Positions 6,452 to 11,093 of a DNA stretch of 11,093 bases are shown here, piece after piece. The translations under genes and the position numbers were made by a program. This stretch comes from an uncultured Fretibacterium sp. GTDB taxonomy: Bacteria; Synergistota; Synergistia; Synergistales; Aminobacteriaceae. Location: positions 1 to 11,093 of the forward strand of contig CALBPU010000183.1 in assembly GCA_937899395.1 (NCBI GenBank), given 5' to 3'. Numbering within the stretch: position 1 is the first letter of the stretch; each line of letters starts with the position of its first letter. The notes beneath the pieces were generated by a model, which worked only from the letters and a program-made list of their open reading frames with translations, made no database searches and was not told the DNA's origin.

Positions 6452-7189
6452 ATGCTTGAAAGTTTTACATCTGACGAAATTTTATTCGGAAAATTAAAAT
6501 TGCTTCAGCCTGAAAATTTTGCGAGAGTTAATATGGATACGATTTTATTGTCGGCATGGGTTAAAGTCCGTTCGGGGCATAATAAATTTTTGGAGGCAGG
6601 CTGTGCTTCGGGGGCTATATCTCTTTTGCTTGCGATGAAATTTAACCGACTTAAAATCACGGGCATTGACATTCAAAATGAACTTATTGAACTCGCAAAA
6701 TTAAACGCTGAAAATAATAATCTTGATGACAGAGTTAATTTTATTGAAGGTGATTTGAGGGACAAAAATATTTTACCGAGAGAATATTTTGACGGACTTG
6801 TTATTAATCCGCCTTATTCTTCGTTAAGTTCAAGCCGTCAGGGCTGTAATATTTCACGTTCAACTGCAAGACTTGAATTAACTTGCAATATTGATGACGT
6901 AGCAGATTTAGCACAAAGAGTTTTGAAGAGCAAAGGCAGAATGTTCGCAGTGTTTAAGAGTGAAAGACTTGATGTATTTTTAAGCTCAATGCTGGCGAAA
7001 AAAATTGTTCCGAAAAAAATCAGATCCGTTTATTCCAAAATAAATTCTAATTCCGAAATATTTTTGATAGAATGCGTTAAAGACGGAGGAGAAAATTTAA
7101 CCCTCCTTCCGCCTTTAATAGTCCGTGATGAAAATAATAATTACACTCAGGAATTATTAAGAGCTTACGAAATCGACGGACAATTATAA
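6452..7189 (+). CDS. trmN6: tRNA1(Val) adenine-37 N6-methyltransferase-like protein (TrmN6/YabB family)
   Basis: SAM-dependent N6-adenine methyltransferase, probably acting on tRNA. The 245 residues start with the family's typical region, DEILFGKLKLLQP (9-21) and VNMDTILLSAW (26-36). The SAM-binding motif I is LEAGCASGAISLLLA (47-61), motif II is GIDIQ (71-75), and NPPY (119-122) is the catalytic motif of amino-methyltransferases. A conserved basic C-terminal half completes the Rossmann fold. E. coli TrmN6 modifies A37 of tRNA1(Val), and B. subtilis YabB lies near yabC (rsmI) as here; the exact target in this organism is inferred. The ATG has only AAGGA (6431-6435), 16 bases away, with a weak AAATT/AATTT stem in between. 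It starts an operon with the phosphoesterase, rsmI and fumC. Confidence 0.8.
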   Translation: MLESFTSDEILFGKLKLLQPENFARVNMDTILLSAWVKVRSGHNKFLEAGCASGAISLLLAMKFNRLKITGIDIQNELIELAKLNAENNNLDDRVNFIEGDLRDKNILPREYFDGLVINPPYSSLSSSRQGCNISRSTARLELTCNIDDVADLAQRVLKSKGRMFAVFKSERLDVFLSSMLAKKIVPKKIRSVYSKINSNSEIFLIECVKDGGENLTLLPPLIVRDENNNYTQELLRAYEIDGQL

Positions 7190-7201
7190 AAGGAGATTAG
7201 A

Positions 7202-8266
7202 ATGTTTGAAGTTTTATCGTTCGGAACGCAATATTTTATTTACAAGAGATTAGAAACTGCGGGAATGAATAAATTCGTCAGGTATATTTTTATAGCATGG
7301 GCAGCATTTTGGATTATTGCCGGAGCCGTTTGCGGATTTGATTTCAGTTATGTTGAGTACGATATTTTTTCGCTTCACACTAATGAAATCATAAAATCAC
7401 TCGCTACAACTTGGACAATAATTACTTTGTTCGGTTTCTTTGCATTTTTACTTGTAGATTTATTAACGGGCTTTTCAAAGTTCAACGGCAAAAAGATTTT
7501 ATGCGCTTTACTTCTCACTCTCATATTAACTCTTTACAGCATGGCCGAAGCATATTTTGTTAGGACACGTGAGCTTAAAATTTTCACCGACAAATTACCT
7601 GAAGATATAAATAAAATCCGTATAACATATTTAACAGATGTTCATATAGGTGGTTTATATACTCATTGGCATTTTGAACGTGTAATGAAACTCGTAAACG
7701 AATCAAAACCCGATATGTTTATATTAACAGGAGATATTATTGACGGAGATATGAGTTACAGAGAAAGGGAGCTTAAAATGTTAAGTGATGCGGCACGTGA
7801 GGCACCATTAGGAGCTTTTGCGGTGAACGGGAATCACGAACATTATTTAATCCTTGATGAAGATGTTGAAGGAATTATAAGGGACTGCGGATTTAATTTG
7901 CTGATTGATGAACGAGTTGAAGCAGCAGGAATTACGATTATAGGGCTTGATGATAATAAACACGGCTGGTTAAAAACATTCCTCAAACCTGAAGATGAAA
8001 ATAAATTCGTGTTAGTGTTAAAACATCGACCCGGACTTCCGTTTGACGCTGAAAATAAATTTGATTTACAAATTTCGGGACATACTCACGGAGGACAGTT
8101 CTGGCCTTTAGGATATTTCAAGAACATGGCCTCAAAAAGCACGCAAGGTTTATCGAAGAAATCGGGCGGTTATGTTTACGTAAGCAACGGAGCAGGTTAT
8201 AACGGAGCTATGATGAGATTATTCGCGCCACCCGAAGTTACTGTGATAGATATTGTGAGAAAGTAA
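7202..8266 (+). CDS. membrane metallophosphoesterase (YkuE/YaeI-like)
   Basis: Calcineurin-like phosphoesterase on a membrane anchor, 354 residues. Three hydrophobic segments are visible at about 27-45, 67-88 and 98-119. The catalytic domain (about 139-352) carries the full metal-binding set: TDVHIGG (D146, H148), LTGDIID (D178), NGNHEH (N211, H212), KHRP (H275) and SGHTHGGQFWP (H294, H296). The GHTHGGQ form is typical of the YkuE/YaeI group, where some members hydrolyse UDP-diacylglucosamine or other lipid-linked phosphates; the substrate here is unknown. With three segments and positively charged loops near the start, the side of the membrane facing the active site is uncertain. AGGAG (7191-7195) is 6 bases before the ATG, 12 bases after the methyltransferase stop. 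Confidence 0.85.
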   Translation: MFEVLSFGTQYFIYKRLETAGMNKFVRYIFIAWAAFWIIAGAVCGFDFSYVEYDIFSLHTNEIIKSLATTWTIITLFGFFAFLLVDLLTGFSKFNGKKILCALLLTLILTLYSMAEAYFVRTRELKIFTDKLPEDINKIRITYLTDVHIGGLYTHWHFERVMKLVNESKPDMFILTGDIIDGDMSYRERELKMLSDAAREAPLGAFAVNGNHEHYLILDEDVEGIIRDCGFNLLIDERVEAAGITIIGLDDNKHGWLKTFLKPEDENKFVLVLKHRPGLPFDAENKFDLQISGHTHGGQFWPLGYFKNMASKSTQGLSKKSGGYVYVSNGAGYNGAMMRLFAPPEVTVIDIVRK

Positions 8267-8272
8267 TTAATC

Positions 8273-9115
8273 ATGCCTTTAACATTAGTTCCAACTCCTA
8301 TTGGAAATCTTGAAGATATAACTTTGAGAGCGTTAATAATTTTACGTGAAGCTGATTTGATTGCGTGTGAAGATACGAGGACATCGGGAATATTATTGCG
8401 AAAATACAATATAAATACAAAAACAATTTCGTTTCATCTTTATAACGAAAATCAAAGAATAAATTTCCTGCTTGATAAATTAAAAGAAGGTAAAAAGATT
8501 GCTGTAATATCTGACGCAGGCACGCCGGGAATTTCTGATCCCGGTTGGATATTGTTGAAAAAAGCGATTGATGAAGGAATTGAAGTTGATGTTTTGCCGG
8601 GAGCTTCAGCGGTTTTGCCTGCGGTGTTAATGTCGGGAATTGTGCCTCAACCTTTTATGTTTATGGGATTTCCGCCCGAAAAATTCGGTGAACGTCAAAA
8701 ATTCTTCGATAGCGTTAAAAATTTTCCGTATACAATGTGCTTTTATATATCGCCTCATAAAATTGAGAAACAAATTTCAGAGATGATAGAAATTTTCGGA
8801 GATAGGAAAGCGGCGTTAATACGTGAGATAAGCAAAATTTTTCAGGAGGCAATCAGAGAAGATTTATCGAAAATCTTGCAGCACATACAAGACGGCATTA
8901 AGGGCGAGCTTGTTTTAGTAGTCGAAGGACATCAACAGAATTTTGAAGAGGAAAAAATTTTATGGCAGTCTGAAGTTCAGGATATGTTGAAAAATTCAAT
9001 GAGCGTCAAAGATATAACGAATTTCATAAATCAAAAATACGAAATTCCTAAAAATGAAATCAAGAAATATATTAATAACAAAGGAGAAAATTTTAATGAC
9101 AGATTACAGGATTGA
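8273..9115 (+). CDS. rsmI: 16S rRNA (cytidine-1402-2'-O)-methyltransferase
   Basis: Adds the 2'-O-methyl group of C1402 in the ribosomal decoding centre, using SAM. The 280 residues match the family. The tetrapyrrole-methylase fold is marked by PTPIGNLEDIT (8-18), ACEDTR (31-36), SDAGTPGISDPG (80-91), PGASA (109-113), a REISK variant of the usual RELTK (184-188) and GELVLVVEG (211-219). The C-terminal helical part (about 228-270) matches the small domain of RsmI. The ATG at 8273 lies 6 bases after the phosphoesterase stop and has no good Shine-Dalgarno site, so translation is probably coupled to the upstream gene. It overlaps the start of fumC by 20 bases. Confidence 0.95.
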   Translation: MPLTLVPTPIGNLEDITLRALIILREADLIACEDTRTSGILLRKYNINTKTISFHLYNENQRINFLLDKLKEGKKIAVISDAGTPGISDPGWILLKKAIDEGIEVDVLPGASAVLPAVLMSGIVPQPFMFMGFPPEKFGERQKFFDSVKNFPYTMCFYISPHKIEKQISEMIEIFGDRKAALIREISKIFQEAIREDLSKILQHIQDGIKGELVLVVEGHQQNFEEEKILWQSEVQDMLKNSMSVKDITNFINQKYEIPKNEIKKYINNKGENFNDRLQD

Positions 9116-10238
9116 AAAGGATTCAATGGGTGAAATAAAAGTTCCTGCAAATAAATATTGGGGAGCACAGACACAAAGAAGCTCGGAAAATTTTTCGCAA
9201 AATGTTGAGAAGATGCCTATAGAAATAATTAGAGGATTGGCAATCGTCAAAAAGGCTTCAGCTATTGCAAATTTTAGACTTGGAAAACTCGATGAAAAAC
9301 GTAAAAATATAATTGTAACTGTTTGTGATGAAGTTCTTGCAGGAAAATTAAATGAGCATTTCCCTTTAGTTGTATGGCAGACAGGATCAGGAACTCAGAC
9401 TAACATGAATGTTAATGAAGTCATTGCAAATCGTGGAAACGAAATAGCAAACGAAAAACTTTTACACCCTAACGACCACATTAACATGTCTCAAAGTTCA
9501 AATGATACTTTTCCTACGGCCATGAATATTTCAGCGGTTCTTGCAGTGAAAAATCATTTATTGCCTGTTCTAGATGAGGGAATAAATGTCATGGAAAATT
9601 TGCGCAAAGAATACGAACACACTATTAAAACAGGTCGAACTCATTTACAGGACGCTACACCGATAACTTTCGGTCAAGAAATTTCAGGTTGGCAAGCTAT
9701 GTTAATCAACGACAAAAAATTTATTGATGAAGCCGTTGAAAAGTTATATAGTCTTGCTCTTGGAGGCACGGCAGTAGGAACAGGATTAAACGCTCCTAAA
9801 GGATTTGCCGAAGAAGCTGCGAATGAGATTGCAAAAATAACGGGCATTTCATTTGTTACAAATCCGAATAAATTTTACGGCCTTTCAAGCACAAGTTCGA
9901 TAGCTTATGTTCATGGAGCTGTAAAAGCTCTTGCGTCGGATTTAATGAAAATTGCAAATGATATAAGGTGGTTAGCATCGGGGCCTCGCTGCGGATTGGG
10001 CGAAATTTTTATTCCTGAAAACGAACCGGGAAGTTCAATAATGCCGGGAAAAGTTAATCCGACTCAATGTGAATCTTTAACAATGTCAGCAGTACAGGTT
10101 ATTGGAAATGATGTTGCAATAGGTTTTTCGGCAAGTCAAGGAAATTTTCAGTTGAATGTATTTTTGCCTGTTACGATTTATAATTTTTTGCAGTCGGTTA
10201 ATCTCCTTAGTGAAACATTTTCATTTTTCATCAAATAA
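9096..10238 (+). CDS. fumC: fumarate hydratase class II, lacking its C-terminal domain
   Basis: Interconverts fumarate and malate in the cytosol; iron-sulphur-independent class II type. The ATG at 9096 is chosen because AAAGGAG (9080-9086) is 9 bases away and MTDYRIEKDSMG matches known FumC starts; a longer frame from 9054 adds only 14 unrelated residues. Visible signatures are QTGSGTQTNMNVNE (95-108), SQSSND (132-137), TGRTHLQDATP (179-189, catalytic H183) and GSSIMPGKVNPTQCE (312-326). The frame stops after 380 residues, aligned with about residue 384 of the 467-residue E. coli enzyme, so roughly 80 C-terminal residues, including the third domain, are absent. The last recognisable stretch is NFLQSVNLLSE, and the stop codon overlaps a hairpin that seems to belong to the next gene. 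The truncation could be an assembly join or real; activity as it stands is doubtful. Confidence 0.93.
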   Translation: MTDYRIEKDSMGEIKVPANKYWGAQTQRSSENFSQNVEKMPIEIIRGLAIVKKASAIANFRLGKLDEKRKNIIVTVCDEVLAGKLNEHFPLVVWQTGSGTQTNMNVNEVIANRGNEIANEKLLHPNDHINMSQSSNDTFPTAMNISAVLAVKNHLLPVLDEGINVMENLRKEYEHTIKTGRTHLQDATPITFGQEISGWQAMLINDKKFIDEAVEKLYSLALGGTAVGTGLNAPKGFAEEAANEIAKITGISFVTNPNKFYGLSSTSSIAYVHGAVKALASDLMKIANDIRWLASGPRCGLGEIFIPENEPGSSIMPGKVNPTQCESLTMSAVQVIGNDVAIGFSASQGNFQLNVFLPVTIYNFLQSVNLLSETFSFFIK

Positions 10239-10245
10239 TACCACT
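10225..10245. other. apparent sequence junction (chimeric join or rearrangement)
   Basis: Class II fumarase homology ends at about 10235 and the hairpin of the next, oppositely oriented gene starts at 10237. Codon preference changes across this point: glycine codons in the two right-hand genes are GGT or GGC only, whereas GGA predominates in fumC. No insertion-sequence ends or target-site duplications are visible. The exact base of the join cannot be fixed from this sequence alone. Confidence 0.65.
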
Positions 10246-10264
10246 TACAAAAGTAAGTGGTATT
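10237..10264 (-). terminator. strong hairpin, likely terminator of the minus-strand membrane protein gene
   Basis: AATACCACTTAC (10237-10248) and GTAAGTGGTATT (10253-10264) form a perfect 12-base-pair stem with a 4-base loop. It lies 6 bases beyond the minus-strand stop codon, the usual place for a terminator. On the minus strand it is followed by ATTTGATG, a T-rich tract that looks cut short just where fumC homology ends. On the plus strand it is followed by TATAATTT, so some activity that way is possible. Confidence 0.7.
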
Positions 10265-10270
10265 TATAAT

Positions 10271-10639
10271 TTACTCTGCTGTTGTTTCTTCTTCCGTAGT
10301 TTCTGTTTCCGTTGCAGTTGTATCATCCAAAGCCGTTGTTGTTTCATCTGATTCAGTAGTATCATCTTCATTCAAAAGACCTGCTTCCGAAATAACCGCA
10401 TACATACTTGAAAGTTCAGCCTCACTTAGTGTTGTTGTTTCTGTTGTTGTGGTTACAACAAAAGGATTTGAAACAATACCCTTTGTCCAAAGAACCGATA
10501 AAACAATCCATGCAACAACTACCATACCAAGAATAGCTGCAAACACTTTATACATAACGTTCTGTCTTTTCTGACGAGCAATATTTTTCTTTCTGTTTGC
10601 TTTCTCCTTTTTATATTGATCAACCTTTTCCTGACTCAT
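10271..10639 (-). CDS. small single-pass membrane protein with Thr/Glu-rich tail
   Basis: I do not recognise this protein. From the chosen start it has 122 residues in three parts: a strongly basic N-terminal stretch rich in Lys, Arg and Gln (1-30), one hydrophobic segment (about 31-52) and an acidic, Thr/Glu/Asp-rich tail (61-122) with runs such as TTTTETTT and TETETTEEETT. The positive-inside rule puts the N-terminus in the cytoplasm and the tail outside. Thr-rich outer segments of this kind are familiar from Ruminococcus-like Bacillota, a loose resemblance only. The ATG at 10637-10639 has GGAG about 7 bases upstream; a longer frame from 10678 lacks such a site. It lies downstream of argS on the same strand, separated by a terminator, so it probably has its own promoter. 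Confidence 0.7.
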   Translation of the reverse strand: MSQEKVDQYKKEKANRKKNIARQKRQNVMYKVFAAILGMVVVAWIVLSVLWTKGIVSNPFVVTTTTETTTLSEAELSSMYAVISEAGLLNEDDTTESDETTTALDDTTATETETTEEETTAE

Positions 10640-10728
10640 TTTACTTCTCCATCTTATAGTTTTTTTATTGTATGGCACATTTCATAAACGCCATAAATCA
10701 CACTTAATGATTATATAATATAATCACC
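10640..10728 (-). promoter_or_regulatory. leader and presumed promoter region of the small membrane protein gene
   Basis: Between the argS terminator and the ATG at 10639, on the minus strand, there is an AT-rich block containing TATAAT (around 10709-10720) and, nearer the gene, TACAAT (about 10667-10672). Neither has a convincing -35 box at the right distance, so the start point cannot be chosen. No other feature was seen here. Confidence 0.3.
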
Positions 10729-10766
10729 AAAAAATAAAGAATGATTTATTACCCGTTACATTCTTT
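10729..10766 (-). terminator. intrinsic terminator of argS
   Basis: On the minus strand AAAGAATG (10759-10766, inside the last codons of argS) pairs with CATTCTTT (10736-10743) around a 15-base loop, followed by A and six T (10729-10735). The stop codon lies in the loop. The stem is AT-rich but the T-run is clean. Confidence 0.65.
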
Positions 10767-11093
10767 CAGGCGCCTCAAAACCAAGCATGTCAATACCGGT
10801 TTCAAGCACTTTTCTTGTAAGAGAAATAAGGCTTACAAGACCTTTTTGACGTTCCTTGTCGCTTTCACCCATAATATTGTTTTCATGATAGAACGAATTA
10901 AAGGCATCACTTAAAGAATAAAGGTAATTACAAAGCTTATGAGGAGCAAGTTCTTCACACGCCGTATTTACAACAGAACCAAACTTTGAAAGTTCAAGCA
11001 TAAGGTTCTTTTCTGAAGGAGTCTGCACCTTATTAACGCCTGTATAATTATCCTTAACGGAAACATCAGCATTAAGCATGCCGTTATTAATAT
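10756..11093 (-). CDS. argS: arginyl-tRNA synthetase, C-terminal part (5' end beyond window)
   Basis: Charges tRNA-Arg with arginine. Only the last 112 or so residues are here, part of the all-helical anticodon-binding DALR domain. Diagnostic stretches are EELAPHKLCNYLYSL followed by AFNSFYHE, then LTRKVLETGIDMLGFEAPERM at the very end; APERM is the standard C-terminus of ArgS. The frame is open through the window edge, so the ATG at 11077-11079 is an internal Met. Leu is almost always CTT, Lys mostly AAG, and Gly GGT or GGC, unlike the genes left of 10236. It ends in its own terminator. Confidence 0.95.
   Translation of the reverse strand, partial: INNGMLNADVSVKDNYTGVNKVQTPSEKNLMLELSKFGSVVNTACEELAPHKLCNYLYSLSDAFNSFYHENNIMGESDKERQKGLVSLISLTRKVLETGIDMLGFEAPERM

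Noticed and set aside
9054..9095. Longer fumC start at 9054
   Set aside because: The 14 added residues do not resemble FumC, overlap rsmI in another frame, and the ATG at 9096 has a well-placed Shine-Dalgarno site.
10257..10574. Open plus-strand frame rich in Val and Ser
   Set aside because: It is the reverse strand of the Thr/Glu-rich tail of the minus-strand membrane protein; low-complexity repeats keep it open and it has no Shine-Dalgarno site.
1..11093. CRISPR arrays, transposases, phage genes, defence systems, tRNA genes
   Set aside because: I looked on both strands and saw no repeat arrays, inverted terminal repeats, recombinase-like proteins or cloverleaf sequences.

Overview
The window is a dense, AT-rich bacterial chromosome segment made of housekeeping genes. 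No phage, plasmid, insertion-sequence, CRISPR, tRNA or rRNA features were seen, and no gap between genes exceeds about 120 bases. Strong AGGAG-type ribosome binding sites, TTG starts beside good Shine-Dalgarno sites, and a separate aspartate carbamoyltransferase regulatory subunit fit an anaerobic, low-GC bacterium such as Synergistota or Bacillota. That placement is an inference from gene content and style only.

Layout. (1) Positions 1-3625, plus strand: a nucleotide cluster, prs (5' end cut off) - pyrF - pyrE - pyrB - pyrI. Prs makes PRPP, PyrB/PyrI make carbamoyl aspartate, PyrE joins orotate to PRPP, and PyrF decarboxylates OMP to UMP, so PRPP supply sits with its pyrimidine consumer. pyrC, pyrD and carAB are not here. 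(2) Positions 3631-6356: a DUF4230 membrane-anchored protein (minus), a divergent J-domain protein with a helical C-terminal region (plus, with a clear intrinsic terminator), and a secreted SH3 plus OB-fold protein (minus). (3) Positions 6396-10238: overlapping divergent promoter-like elements, then a plus-strand run of a TrmN6/YabB-like methyltransferase, a membrane metallophosphoesterase, rsmI and fumC. The fumC reading frame stops about 80 residues short of a normal class II fumarase. (4) Positions 10237-11093: a strong hairpin, a small single-pass membrane protein with a Thr/Glu-rich tail (minus), and the 3' end of argS (minus, running off the window) with its own terminator.

The most notable point is the boundary near position 10236. 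fumC homology ends abruptly where the hairpin starts. Right of it the glycine, leucine and lysine codon preferences change: glycine is GGT or GGC and never GGA, while GGA dominates on the left. The simplest readings are a chimeric assembly join between two genomes, or a recent rearrangement or transfer. A second point is a foldable leader between prs and pyrF, where the only good Shine-Dalgarno site lies about 47 bases before the start codon with an inverted repeat between them. I did not find a convincing new multi-gene biological system; the less characterised genes (DUF4230, J-domain/helical, SH3-OB, membrane phosphoesterase) are described individually.
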